Positions 52,254 through 61,211 are shown, counted from the stretch's first letter. The stretch: DNA of 64,000 nucleotides from Streptomyces umbrinus (GCF_030817415.1 NZ_JAUSZI010000002.1:4960001-5024000); one strand, 5' to 3'. Made by a program: numbers and translations. Notes: a model not told the origin generated them from the sequence alone.

Positions 52254-53252
52254 TCAGCTCTCTGCCGGCAGGCCATCGGTCGGTCGGCCTTCGCGCACTC
52301 GTATCGCGTCCCGGTAGGCCCGCGCGGCGGCTCTGAGCGCCGCCTCAGGGTCCACGCCCTCCGTCTCGGCGCGTACCGCCAGTGCCAGTAGTTCGTAGCC
52401 GACGCCCTCGCCCTCAGGCAAGGGCACTTCCAGTCCCGCCGTGCGTGCGCGGGATGCCAGCTTGGCGGCGAGTGCGAGGCCCGGCTGACCGAGCGGGACG
52501 CCCTCGGTCACGGATGTCCGCTGCTTCTCGACGGCCTTGGTGCGCAGCCAGTGCTCCTTGACCTCCTCGGGGGTCGAGGCGGTCTCGTCGCCGAAGACGT
52601 GCGGGTGGCGGTGGATGAGCTTGGTGACGATGCCGCCCGCCACGTCGTCGATGGAGAAGGGCTCGTCATCGTCCTCTGGGCCGCCTTCCTCGGCGATCCG
52701 GGCGTGGAAGACGACCTGGAGCAGAACGTCGCCGAGCTCCTCGCGCAGTTCGTCGCGGTCGCCCTCCTCGATGGCCTCGACGAGTTCGTACGCCTCCTCG
52801 ATGCCGTATTTCGCCAGGCCCTTGTGGGTCTGCTGGGAGGACCAGGGGCACTCGACGCGGATGCGGTCCATGACCTGGACGAGGTCGAGGAGGCGGGCGC
52901 CCGGGAGGTCGTACGACGCGGGGAGCAGTTCGAGGTCGGGCATCCGGACACGCCCGGAGCCGGCCAGCCGGGCCAGGCCGTCGGTCAGGCGCGGCTCGCC
53001 CTCGCCGGTGGCCACGACGACGACCGTGTGCCCGCCGGCGCAGGCGTCGACCAGGTCCTCGGCGGTCGGCGCGGACTCGTCGACCTGGATGCCCGCCTCG
53101 CGCAGATACGGCAGCTGGGGGTGCGTGCCGTCCGCGCACAGGACGCGGTCGGCGCCTTGCAGCGCCTGCCAGGCGGGCCAGGACAGGAGTCCGGGCGCGA
53201 CTCGGTGGCTGGTGGTGAGCAGGACGATGCGCCCCGGGCTGGATGCGTTCAC
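52254..53252 (-). CDS. mazG: Nucleoside triphosphate pyrophosphohydrolase MazG
   Basis: A 332-residue protein with a tetrapyrrole-methylase-like N-terminal half (about 1-95: Arg-Ile-Val-Leu-Leu-Thr-Thr-Ser and Val-Val-Val-Ala-Thr-Gly-Glu-Gly-Glu). The MazG domain follows at about 115-230 (Cys-Pro-Trp-Ser-Ser-Gln-Gln-Thr-His, the metal-binding Glu-Glu-Ala-Tyr-Glu-Leu and Glu-Glu-Leu-Gly-Asp-Val). It hydrolyses NTPs to NMP and pyrophosphate, cleaning damaged nucleotides. GTG 53252 starts Met-Asn-Ala-Ser-Ser. It is upstream of eno-type genes in many actinobacteria; here it follows the SurA-like lipoprotein in the same direction. Confidence 0.9.
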   Translation of the reverse strand: MNASSPGRIVLLTTSHRVAPGLLSWPAWQALQGADRVLCADGTHPQLPYLREAGIQVDESAPTAEDLVDACAGGHTVVVVATGEGEPRLTDGLARLAGSGRVRMPDLELLPASYDLPGARLLDLVQVMDRIRVECPWSSQQTHKGLAKYGIEEAYELVEAIEEGDRDELREELGDVLLQVVFHARIAEEGGPEDDDEPFSIDDVAGGIVTKLIHRHPHVFGDETASTPEEVKEHWLRTKAVEKQRTSVTEGVPLGQPGLALAAKLASRARTAGLEVPLPEGEGVGYELLALAVRAETEGVDPEAALRAAARAYRDAIRVREGRPTDGLPAES

Positions 53253-53325
53253 ACACCGAACGTAACCCACGCCACTGACATCAAGGTCACGTGCCGTGAG
53301 CGAAGAAGGATCAGGAACGGACCGG

Positions 53326-53973
53326 CTACGCCGTTTCCTTGCTTCCCGACGGGGTTACCTCGCGCAGCCAGGGCAGCTTGGCGTCGACGCGGCTGCTCTT
53401 CTCCACGTCCCAGTCGCCGTAGCGCGGGTTCAGGTCGACGCCCAGCTTCTTGGACGCCTCGGACAGTGCCTTCCAGAAGGCGGGCTGGCTGGTGTCCGTG
53501 CCGAGTGCGGAGGCGAGCTTCTGGGCCTCGATCTGGACGCGGAGGTTGTCGTCGAGCCGCTCGGGCGCGACGCCGTACTGCTGGAGCCAGGCCACTTCCA
53601 GCGCCTTCGAGTCGCCCGCCTGCTTCTCCAGTTCGCCGCGGAAGCTCTGGACCTCCTTGCGGGTGACGGTCACACCCGCGTCCTGTGCGGCCCGGTGCAG
53701 GACGCGGTCGAGGACCATGACGTGCAGGGTGTCGCGGGTGAGGCCGCCGGACTTGGCGATGGCCTGTTCGTACTGCGCTTCACCCGTGGTGGCCGCCCGC
53801 TGCGCGGACCGTACCTCGTTCACCCGGTTCTCCAGCTGGGAGACGGTGATGCGGTCGCCGCCGACGACGGCCGCGGCACCGGGATGCGCGTCGTTGCCGC
53901 ACGCGGTGAGGAGGGGGGCCGCGGTGACGAGCGCGGCGGAGAGGAGGAACGCGGTGCGACGGCGGCGGTGCAA
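53326..53973 (-). CDS. SurA N-terminal-domain-like lipoprotein
   Basis: A 215-residue exported lipoprotein. The signal peptide has a lipobox Leu-Thr-Ala-Cys25. The mature part is a helical SurA-N-like chaperone segment (Val-Gly-Gly-Asp-Arg-Ile-Thr-Val-Ser-Gln-Leu-Glu-Asn-Arg-Val, Ala-Gln-Asp-Ala-Gly-Val-Thr-Val-Thr-Arg-Lys-Glu-Val). No parvulin isomerase domain is seen. The TTG start at 53973 was selected because AGGAGG precedes it by 5 nt and gives a proper signal peptide. It may help fold secreted proteins. It directly precedes mazG. Confidence 0.85.
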   Translation of the reverse strand: MHRRRRTAFLLSAALVTAAPLLTACGNDAHPGAAAVVGGDRITVSQLENRVNEVRSAQRAATTGEAQYEQAIAKSGGLTRDTLHVMVLDRVLHRAAQDAGVTVTRKEVQSFRGELEKQAGDSKALEVAWLQQYGVAPERLDDNLRVQIEAQKLASALGTDTSQPAFWKALSEASKKLGVDLNPRYGDWDVEKSSRVDAKLPWLREVTPSGSKETA

Positions 53974-54207
53974 GGAGACCTCCTGTAGGAGCGCAAAAAA
54001 CAGGTGCGGCGCGCAGCGCCTCCACCAGGGGCGGTGGTCGGGCGACGGGCGGGCGCACAAAGTCTTGCGGTGATCGATGGTAGGCAGGGGACCGGCTCTC
54101 GGCCACCCATTCGACCCAACGATTCGCCAGGACTTCGGGCACCGTCCCCTGGCCGTCTCCACCCTCACGCCGCACAGCGGCCCCGGCCGGTGGTCGCGGG
54201 CAGGCGG

Positions 54208-55731
54208 TCAGCCGCGGACCTGGCCCAGCCATTGCAGGGTGCGGCTGATCTCCGCGACCAGCGGATGGCCGGGGCCCCGCAGCCGTTCGACGTCGTACTG
54301 GAGGCGGGCCAGGGTGTCGTGGGCGGCGGCGCGGTCGCCGAGGGCGAGCAGCAGGTGACCGATGCGGCGGCGGACTTCGAAGGAGAGCTCGGCGTCCTGG
54401 GCGACGTACTGGTTCTCGTAGTACGGGAGCAGCGCGCGGTACTCGGCGAGGGCGGCGGCCGGTTCGCCGAGCTGTTCCAGGCACTGGGCGGCCTCGTAGC
54501 GGAAGCGCAGGGACTGCGGGTCGGCCTGGCCCGCCTCGGCGGCGCGTTCGTCGGCGAGGTGGCGCAGTTCGGGCAGGGCGCGGCGGTACTGGCCGTCGTC
54601 CATCAGCGTGGCCGCGTACTGCTTGCGCAGGGTGCGGACGACGGGTGAGTGCTCGCCGTGCTGGGCGGCGGCGGCCGGGAGGATGCCGCCGAGGATGTCG
54701 ACGGCCTGCGTGATGCGGCCCTCGCCGAGGAGGCGCTTGACCTCGTCGACGGCTCCCGCGACGTCGGGCTTCTCGGCGGCCGGGGTCGCCTGCGGCTGGG
54801 CCGCGGGGGTCCTGGCGCGGTCCGGCCAGGGGGCGTGCGGGCGCAGGAAGGGGCGGGTCGGGTCGAGCGGGCCGCCGGACGGGACCCCGCGCGCGGGGAG
54901 CAGCGGCAGCAGTTGCTCGTACGTCTCCTGTGCGGAGTCGGGGCGGTGCTGCGGGTCCTTGGACAGCAGCCGCAGCACGAGGGCTTCGAGCGCTTCCGGG
55001 ACCTCGGGGCGCAGACGGCGGACCGGGAGGGGAGGTTCGTAGAGGTGACGGTGGAGCACGCCGAGGGCGGTGGAGCCCGAGAACGGCACGTCTCCGCTGA
55101 GGAGTTCGTGCATCAGCACCCCGAGCGCGTAAAGATCCGTGTACGGGCCGACGGCGCCGCCCATCGCCTGCTCGGGTGCCATGTAGGCGGGCGAGCCGAT
55201 GGGTGAACCGGTGTGCGTGAGGCGGGTGGTGTCCGTGTCCATGACCGACGCGACGCCGAGGTCGAGGACGGTGACCGTGCCGTCCTGCTTGACCATCACG
55301 TTCCGCGGCTTGAGGTCGCGGTGGACGATCGGCACGGCGTGCACCGCGGACAGCACGGCACAGAGCTGCGCGGCGACCGAGACGGCCCACTGCCAGGGGT
55401 ACGGGTCGTGTTCGGCGAGGTGGTCGGAGAGGTCGGCGCCGTCGACGTACTGCATGACGAGGAACAGCTCCTCGCCCTCGCTGCCCGCGTCGTGGACGGT
55501 GACCAGGCCGGGGTGGTCGACCTGGGCGGTGACGCGGCACTCTCGCACGAAGCGGCGGCGCAGTTCGTCGGCCTCGGCGCCCGCGACCTTGTCGGGGCGC
55601 AGCAGCTTGACGGCGACGCGCCGGTCGAGGCGCTGGTCGTACGCCGTCCACACCTGGCCCATGCCGCCCTGACCGATGAGCGTGGACAGTTCGTAGCGGC
55701 CGGTGATCACACGTCCCGGCGCCACGGTCAC
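54208..55731 (-). CDS. Soluble PknB-type Ser/Thr protein kinase with C-terminal TPR-like region
   Basis: A 507-residue kinase. The catalytic domain (about 10-270) has Gly-Gln-Gly-Gly-Met-Gly-Gln-Val-Trp, the ATP lysine in Val-Ala-Val-Lys-Leu-Leu, His-Arg-Asp-Leu-Lys-Pro-Arg-Asn, Asp-Leu-Gly (a variant of Asp-Phe-Gly) and Ser-Pro-Ala-Tyr-Met-Ala-Pro-Glu-Gln. Residues 330-507 are helical repeats resembling tetratricopeptides. No transmembrane or PASTA segment is found, unlike PknB proper. The GTG at 55731 overlaps the stop of the upstream membrane-protein gene (GTGA), so the two proteins are made together. Confidence 0.9.
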   Translation of the reverse strand: MTVAPGRVITGRYELSTLIGQGGMGQVWTAYDQRLDRRVAVKLLRPDKVAGAEADELRRRFVRECRVTAQVDHPGLVTVHDAGSEGEELFLVMQYVDGADLSDHLAEHDPYPWQWAVSVAAQLCAVLSAVHAVPIVHRDLKPRNVMVKQDGTVTVLDLGVASVMDTDTTRLTHTGSPIGSPAYMAPEQAMGGAVGPYTDLYALGVLMHELLSGDVPFSGSTALGVLHRHLYEPPLPVRRLRPEVPEALEALVLRLLSKDPQHRPDSAQETYEQLLPLLPARGVPSGGPLDPTRPFLRPHAPWPDRARTPAAQPQATPAAEKPDVAGAVDEVKRLLGEGRITQAVDILGGILPAAAAQHGEHSPVVRTLRKQYAATLMDDGQYRRALPELRHLADERAAEAGQADPQSLRFRYEAAQCLEQLGEPAAALAEYRALLPYYENQYVAQDAELSFEVRRRIGHLLLALGDRAAAHDTLARLQYDVERLRGPGHPLVAEISRTLQWLGQVRG

Positions 55732-56345
55732 CTGCCGTCCTCGTGCTTGCGGAGATAGTCACTCAGCTCGTCGAGCTCGGCGCGCACCTGGTCGATCCTG
55801 GCCGGCGCGGGGCGCTGCGGCTGGGGCGGCGGGGTCGGGGTCGGCGTGCCGGGCTGGGGCGTTGCGGGCTGCGGTATCGGCGCCATCGGGGGCACCGGGG
55901 TGTGCGGGCCCGTCGCGGCGTTGTACGGCGACTGCTGCTGCGGGTAGCCGTACACGGGCGACGGGGGCTGCTGGTGCTGCGCGTATCCCGCTGTCGCGTA
56001 GCTGAGCTGGTGGAAGTGCTTGATGTCCGCCGAGAGGTAGTACGCGATCACGACCACGAGCGAGCCGAAGAGCAGGGTGAGACCCAGCCAGCCGCCGACG
56101 GTGTGGACCTCGTCGCCGGGCTCGGTGCCGAGCAGGACGAGTCCGAGGACCTCGGCCGCGAGGGTGGCCACGAACAGGCCCCAGTCGAGCGACTTCCGGG
56201 TCACGAGTGCCAGGCGCAGCATCATCGTCCAGCCGAGCAGGCCGAAGCTGCACACCGAGATCACCACGAAGAACACGCGCAGGAAGACCAGCAACCCGGT
56301 CGAGGGTGGCGGCTTCACCGGCTGCGCCTGGCCGTGGCCTTGCAT
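55728..56345 (-). CDS. Membrane protein coupled to a Ser/Thr kinase
   Basis: A 205-residue protein with three or four hydrophobic segments in the first 115 residues (Gly-Leu-Leu-Val-Phe-Leu-Arg-Val-Phe-Phe, Leu-Phe-Val-Ala-Thr-Leu-Ala-Ala-Glu-Val-Leu-Gly, Leu-Leu-Phe-Gly-Ser-Leu-Val-Val). A long Pro/Gln/Tyr-rich cytoplasmic tail follows, with a final Glu/Leu/Asp helix. I do not recognise a family. ATG 56345 follows AGGAG. Its overlap with the kinase gene suggests it localises or is phosphorylated by the kinase (inference). Confidence 0.75.
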   Translation of the reverse strand: MQGHGQAQPVKPPPSTGLLVFLRVFFVVISVCSFGLLGWTMMLRLALVTRKSLDWGLFVATLAAEVLGLVLLGTEPGDEVHTVGGWLGLTLLFGSLVVVIAYYLSADIKHFHQLSYATAGYAQHQQPPSPVYGYPQQQSPYNAATGPHTPVPPMAPIPQPATPQPGTPTPTPPPQPQRPAPARIDQVRAELDELSDYLRKHEDGR

Positions 56346-56509
56346 GGTTGCTCCTGGAGGCCTGATGAGGACGGACGAAGGTCGGACGGACGACGGACGG
56401 AGGACGAACCTACGAGTTGGAAGTCCGAGCGTATAGGCCGACAAGGACAACTGTTCCCGGGTTGTACCGAACCGTTGTCGTGCTGATCACTCCGACCGCC
56501 CCAACCGTC

Positions 56510-58573
56510 TCAGCCGGGCTCGACAGTGCCGTCCGTCAGGCCGTCGTACATGCCGCGGACCAGTTGCTCGCCGAGGCGGCCGGCCAGCCGTAGTGCCTCC
56601 TCGAACTCGGCGAGCGCCCGGAACCGTTCGCCGTACGTGCGCTGCTGGTCCAGTGGCAGCCGGGGCACCTGGAGGCGGCGGACGTCGAGGCGGGTCGCGG
56701 TGGACGCGTAGCTGCTGGCCTGCCGGTTGTTGGCGGTGCCGCGCAGGAAGCCGGCGAGGAACCACGGGTCGATGGCGGCCGGGTCGGGCCGCAGCAGCGC
56801 GAGGTTGCGGCCGAGGGCGGCGCCCGCCGTCGCCTCGTCGACCACGCGCGCGATGGCGCCGCCGCCGAGTACGGGAACGACGACGTCTCCGGGCTCGGTG
56901 AGGACGGGTTCCTCGTCGCTCTCGGGCAGCGTTCCGGAGGGCGCTGTTCCGGCGAGGACGTCGTGGTCGGTGAGGACGGGCACGCGCGCGTGGCCGCCGT
57001 TTCCGCCCGTACGAAGCTGGAGTGCGCCCCCGCGCGCGAGTTCGCCGATCGCGGTGAGCGGCCAGCGGGTCGGGGGGCGCGGGTCGGCGGCGGGCGGGGT
57101 GAGGTCGCCGGTGCGGCGGAGGGTCTCACCGAGGCGCTCGCGTACGTCGGCGAGTTGCTCGGCTCCGCCGCCCGCCGCGGGGGGCGGCAGATGGCGGGCC
57201 GGGGCCAGGTCCACGTCGTCGTCGAGGAGTTCGATGACCGGCAGCGAACGGCTGAGTCCCGGCTGTTCGGGCGCGGTGCCGGTGCGGTCGAAGGGGCGCC
57301 AGGCGTCGAGGACCGCCGCACGCACGGACTGCCAGTCGAGGCCGCCGCGGCTGTCGGCCGTGAACGCGCCGGTGTCGGCGAGCAGCACCTCGGGCTGTGC
57401 GGGGTGCGCCGTGAGTGCGGGCCTGCGCAGCACCCACAGGTGCAGCGGGAGGTTGTACGGGGGTGCCGCGCCCGGCGGCAGGGCGATCACCGCGCGGAGG
57501 GCGCCGCGGCGCAGCAGGTCGGCGCGGATACGGCGGCCGGAGCGGCGGGAGGCGGCGGCCGGGGGCATCAGGAGGACGGCGATGCCGCCTTCCCTGAGGC
57601 GGGCCAACGCGTGCTGGACCCAGGCCAGTTCGGACTCGGTGCGGGCCGGGAAGCCGTACTCCCAGCGGGGGTCGTAGGCGAGCTCGTCGTGGCCCCAGTT
57701 GCGCTCGTTGAACGGCGGATGGCAGAGGACCGCGTCGGCACTGAGGGTGCCGTACGCGTCGTCGCGGAGGCTGTCGGCGGTGGCGGTGCGCACGGTCGTC
57801 ACGGTGGCCTCGGCGTGGAGGGCGAGGCGCAGTGCGGTGAGGGCGGCCAGTTCGGGGGCGCTGTCCTGGCCGTACAGGTACTGGTCCTCGATGCCCAACG
57901 CGCCCTGCGCGGCGGCCACCGCGCGCAGCAGGGCGCCGGTGCCGCACGCCGGGTCGAGGACGGTCCGGGCGGGGCCCGCGAGGTCGGCCATCAGTGCGGC
58001 GAGGCCGGTCGGTGTGAGCGTGTACTGGCGCGGATTGGCGTCGAGATGCCTTCGGAGCAGGAACTCGTACGCCTTTCGGGTGCCCAGCTCGGCCGCGAGG
58101 TCGGCGGCGCCGCGCAACAGGGGGGCGGACGGGAGCAGTTGGGCGGCGGTCGGCGTGTCCACGGCCCGTTTGCGGACCAGGCCGAAGCGCGGGGTGAGGA
58201 CCTGGTCGAGAGGCGAGGGCAGCAGTTCGGCGAGGCGCGCGTCGGAGCCGGCGCTCAGCTCCAGCCAGACCGTCGGGCGGTCGTTGACGAGCAGGAGCGC
58301 GCAGCCGACGTGGACGAGGGCGGTGACCGGGCCCTCCGGATGACCGGCGAGCTGCTGCCATACGCGCTCCCGCAGGGGCACCTCGGCGAGCTTGCCCTGG
58401 GTGCGCAGCCAGGTCTCGACCTCGGTGAGCGCGAAGGAGGGGCTGGTCTCGGTGCCGCCGACGGGTTTGGGGAAGTCGGCGTGGCGGCGCCGCCAGTTGC
58501 TGACGGCGGCCCTGCCGACTCCGGCGAGCCTGGCGATTCCCGCCGCGGTGACCTCTGTCCCGTTCTCCTGCAC
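56510..58573 (-). CDS. N6-adenine DNA methylase-like protein with HTH and target-recognition-like region
   Basis: A 687-residue protein. An N-terminal helix-turn-helix (about 10-40: Gly-Ile-Ala-Arg-Leu-Ala-Gly-Val-Gly-Arg-Ala-Ala-Val-Ser) precedes a type I HsdM-like methylase domain (about 170-420) with SAM motif I Asp-Pro-Ala-Cys-Gly-Thr-Gly-Ala-Leu-Leu. The C-terminal ~200 residues resemble an HsdS half (Gln-Val-Pro-Arg-Leu-Pro-Leu-type motif then a helix). The catalytic motif IV (Asn/Asp)-Pro-Pro-(Tyr/Phe) is replaced by His-Pro-Pro-Phe. No restriction subunit is near. It may be a regulatory DNA-binding protein rather than an active methylase. GTG 58573 follows GAGGGGAG. Confidence 0.82.
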   Translation of the reverse strand: MQENGTEVTAAGIARLAGVGRAAVSNWRRRHADFPKPVGGTETSPSFALTEVETWLRTQGKLAEVPLRERVWQQLAGHPEGPVTALVHVGCALLLVNDRPTVWLELSAGSDARLAELLPSPLDQVLTPRFGLVRKRAVDTPTAAQLLPSAPLLRGAADLAAELGTRKAYEFLLRRHLDANPRQYTLTPTGLAALMADLAGPARTVLDPACGTGALLRAVAAAQGALGIEDQYLYGQDSAPELAALTALRLALHAEATVTTVRTATADSLRDDAYGTLSADAVLCHPPFNERNWGHDELAYDPRWEYGFPARTESELAWVQHALARLREGGIAVLLMPPAAASRRSGRRIRADLLRRGALRAVIALPPGAAPPYNLPLHLWVLRRPALTAHPAQPEVLLADTGAFTADSRGGLDWQSVRAAVLDAWRPFDRTGTAPEQPGLSRSLPVIELLDDDVDLAPARHLPPPAAGGGAEQLADVRERLGETLRRTGDLTPPAADPRPPTRWPLTAIGELARGGALQLRTGGNGGHARVPVLTDHDVLAGTAPSGTLPESDEEPVLTEPGDVVVPVLGGGAIARVVDEATAGAALGRNLALLRPDPAAIDPWFLAGFLRGTANNRQASSYASTATRLDVRRLQVPRLPLDQQRTYGERFRALAEFEEALRLAGRLGEQLVRGMYDGLTDGTVEPG

Positions 58574-58675
58574 GCCGCCCGGCTCCCCTCGTCCTGGTGT
58601 GTGGCGTCGAGCATACCGACGCACGCGACAACGACCCATTCACGGCCGTGTACTCACACTTCTACGTGGATCGCG

Positions 58676-58704
58676 TTGACTCGGTTCACAGGCTCTGCTG
58701 TGAT
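58676..58704 (+). promoter_or_regulatory. Putative promoter of the repeat-domain secreted protein
   Basis: TTGACT (58676-58681), 17-nt spacer, TGTGAT (58699-58704), 62 bp before the ATG. This fits a vegetative-type promoter. Confidence 0.4.
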
Positions 58705-58765
58705 TGACCCATCGGATGAACGGCTGCCGAAAGCGGCGGCCGTCACCTCTGGGGAGGGGACCGTC

Positions 58766-59479
58766 ATGGGCGCCAAGGGCAAGATCGCGCTGGGGGTTGT
58801 CGTGAGTGTCGTCGTCATCGGCGCGGTGTCGGCGAACGCGGGCGACGACGGGGACAGCGGTTCCGGCGGCAACGGCAAGGACTCCGCGGCCTCCGCGGAG
58901 CCCGAGTCCGGCACGAGGTCCGACACCAAGGCGGACGCGGACACCAAGAAGGACGCCAAGGCGGACAAGGCCGAGAAGAAGGCGGCGTTCCAGGGCGACG
59001 GCGACTTCGAGGTCGGCACCGACGTCAAACCCGGCACCTACCGGACCACAGGCAACACGGACAGCCTCTGCTACTGGGAGCGCGCCAAGAATGCCTCGGG
59101 CGAGATGGGCTCGATCCTCGCCAACGACAACGTCAGCGGCACCAGCTACGTGACGATCCCGGCGGGCGACAAGCTCTTCAAGTCGAGCGGCTGCAAGGAC
59201 TGGGAGGCCGTCGACGCGAAGGCGACCGGCACACCGGCCGCGTCGGTCAAGGGCAACGGCGGGATGCACAGAGTCGGCGTCGACATCGCTCCCGGCACCT
59301 ACAGGTCCACCGGCAACACCGACGACCTCTGCTACTGGGAGCGCACCAAGGACGCCTCGCACTCCATGGAGTCGATCGTCGCGAACAACAACGTGTCCGG
59401 CACGGCCGTCGTGACCGTCGCCGCCGGCGACGCGTACTTCAAGACCACGGGCTGCAAGGACTGGAAGAAGACCGGCTGA
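58766..59479 (+). CDS. Secreted or anchored protein with two tandem domain copies
   Basis: A 237-residue protein. An N-terminal hydrophobic helix (residues 5-25) is followed by a Lys/Asp/Ala/Glu-rich charged linker (about 28-75). Two ~70-residue copies of the same domain follow (about 78-147 and 163-232). Each has Pro-Gly-Thr-Tyr-Arg-(Thr/Ser)-(Thr)-Gly-Asn-Thr-Asp, Leu-Cys-Tyr-Trp-Glu-Arg and Gly-Cys-Lys-Asp-Trp. The paired Cys residues probably form a disulfide outside the cell. Function is unknown. The ATG follows GGGGAGGGGA. Confidence 0.8.
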   Translation: MGAKGKIALGVVVSVVVIGAVSANAGDDGDSGSGGNGKDSAASAEPESGTRSDTKADADTKKDAKADKAEKKAAFQGDGDFEVGTDVKPGTYRTTGNTDSLCYWERAKNASGEMGSILANDNVSGTSYVTIPAGDKLFKSSGCKDWEAVDAKATGTPAASVKGNGGMHRVGVDIAPGTYRSTGNTDDLCYWERTKDASHSMESIVANNNVSGTAVVTVAAGDAYFKTTGCKDWKKTG

Positions 59480-59591
59480 CACCAGGCGCCTTCTCTCCAC
59501 CGCTCTTCGCGCTTTCGCGCCCTCTCCTCTTCTCCTCCTCTCTCTTTTCTTCTCTTTTCTTCTCTTCACCTCGACACTTCAAGGAACTGTC

Positions 59592-60338
59592 ATGCGTCGC
59601 ACCGCACTTGCCGCTCTCTGCCTCGCCGCCGCGACCGCCGTCTCGCTCACCGGCTGTCTGCCCGGGGAGGACACGGCGGACAGCAAGCCGAAGGGCCCGT
59701 TCGCCGGGCAGACCGGCGGCGAGATCGCCGACCAGGCCGTGAAGGCCACCTCGAACGCCTCGTCGCTGCGCATGAAGGGCGACATCAAGGACGACGACGG
59801 CAGCCGCGTCGGCCTGGACATGGCCCTCGACAGAAAGGGCGAGTGCGCGGGCACGATGAGCGCGAACGGCCAGGGCAAGGCCAACCTCGTCAAGACCGGC
59901 GACACCCTCTACATGAAGTACGACGAGAAGTTCCTGCGCGCCCAGAGCGACGGCGCGTCCAGGGAGGAGACCGACGGGGTGGTGGCCATGCTGGCCGGGA
60001 AGTGGACCAAGATGTCCGCGACCGGTTCGGACGCCAAGGACATCGCGAGCTTCTGTGACCTAGACACCGTGCTCGCGGACTTCCAGGACGTCAACTCCGA
60101 CGCCACCCGCGGCGGGACGACCACGGTCGACGGCACCCCGGCGATCGTCCTGCACGAGAAGGACGGCAAGGACACCTACACGCTCTACGTCGCCACCGAG
60201 GGCAAGCCCTACCTGCTGAAGGTCGTCAGCAAGTCCGCCGAGGACCCGGGCACGGTCACCTTCGGCGACTTCGACACCCCGGTCCCGGCCGAGAAGCCCG
60301 CGGGCAAGGTCATGGACCTGGACGAGATGGGCGGCTGA
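59592..60338 (+). CDS. Lipoprotein, LppX/LprG-like
   Basis: A 248-residue lipoprotein with lipobox Leu-Thr-Gly-Cys22. The mature domain resembles the half-barrel LppX_LprAFG fold (Ser-Leu-Arg-Met-Lys-Gly-Asp, Leu-Val-Lys-Thr-Gly-Asp-Thr-Leu-Tyr-Met-Lys, Trp-Thr-Lys-Met, a Pro-Ala-Ile-Val-Leu hairpin). Homologues in mycobacteria bind and carry lipids across the envelope; that role is only suggested here. The ATG follows AAGGA. It is downstream of the two-domain secreted protein, separated by a pyrimidine-rich tract. Confidence 0.8.
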   Translation: MRRTALAALCLAAATAVSLTGCLPGEDTADSKPKGPFAGQTGGEIADQAVKATSNASSLRMKGDIKDDDGSRVGLDMALDRKGECAGTMSANGQGKANLVKTGDTLYMKYDEKFLRAQSDGASREETDGVVAMLAGKWTKMSATGSDAKDIASFCDLDTVLADFQDVNSDATRGGTTTVDGTPAIVLHEKDGKDTYTLYVATEGKPYLLKVVSKSAEDPGTVTFGDFDTPVPAEKPAGKVMDLDEMGG

Positions 60339-60467
60339 CGGAACACCGCCCGGGCCGACGGGGCGGAGGGAAGCCGATGGGGCGCGCCTTCAGGGGTGCG
60401 CCCCAAAGGCATGCCCATCCGCGCGCAGGCACGCGTCTCGTCGGCCCCGCAAGGCCCCTGCCGCGCC

Positions 60468-61211
60468 TCAAAGCACGTGCCGCACCCACACGTTGGGCTC
60501 GACGTACACCGCGTACCCGCGTCGCGGCTCGCAGTGCACCGGCACCAGCGCGCCGGGCACCTCGATCCGGCCCTCCTCGTCGAAGGGCAGCCCCGTCCAC
60601 GCCCGCCACTCGTCGAGCGACGCCGCCACGGTCATCGACGCCGGCGCCACCGCCTCGATACGCGCGCCCGCCCTGACGTGGACCCGCAGCCACGGGTCGT
60701 GCGGCAGCCCGTCGCCGCGCGTCCGGAAGGCGTACTCCGCCATCTCCGTACGCGGTTCCAGATGCTTCGCGCTCGGGCGCACCGGGGCGACGACCTCGTC
60801 GAAGCCCTGAGCCCGGGCGTTGTCACGCATCGCGGAGAGCATGCGGCCCGACAGGCCGGTGCCCTGGGCGTGCGGGGCGACGACGATGGAGATCGCGCTC
60901 ACCGTGTCGGGTGTGACGTCGTGGCGCCGGTCGGAGAACGCCCACACCAGCACCTCGTCCCAGCCCCGCGCCGGCAACTCGCCGCGGTCCTGGTCCGCGA
61001 GGGCGAACGGCACGCTGTAGGCGTGCGCGACCACGTCTCCGCGCTCGTCCTCGGCGAACAGCACGTACTCCGGCAGCTCGGTGGCGATGCGGCCGTAGTG
61101 CGCGTTGCCGACAGGGTCGTTGCGCAGGAACTCGGGCCAGGTGTCTGCCATCCCCGTCACCTGGTCGTACATCTCGGGCCGCTCGGCGAGGCTCGATACC
61201 TTCAGCTCCAT
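60468..61211 (-). CDS. GNAT-family N-acetyltransferase
   Basis: A 247-residue acetyltransferase with the acetyl-CoA motif A (Ile-Ser-Ile-Val-Val-Ala-Pro-His-Ala-Gln-Gly-Thr-Gly-Leu-Ser-Gly). A second Val-Arg-Pro-Ser-Ala-Lys segment follows, and a C-terminal extension of ~60 residues (Val-His-Cys-Glu-Pro-Arg-Arg-Gly) is present. The substrate is unknown. Start is ATG 61211; a GTG nine bases upstream is equally possible. It stands alone. Confidence 0.85.
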   Translation of the reverse strand: MELKVSSLAERPEMYDQVTGMADTWPEFLRNDPVGNAHYGRIATELPEYVLFAEDERGDVVAHAYSVPFALADQDRGELPARGWDEVLVWAFSDRRHDVTPDTVSAISIVVAPHAQGTGLSGRMLSAMRDNARAQGFDEVVAPVRPSAKHLEPRTEMAEYAFRTRGDGLPHDPWLRVHVRAGARIEAVAPASMTVAASLDEWRAWTGLPFDEEGRIEVPGALVPVHCEPRRGYAVYVEPNVWVRHVL

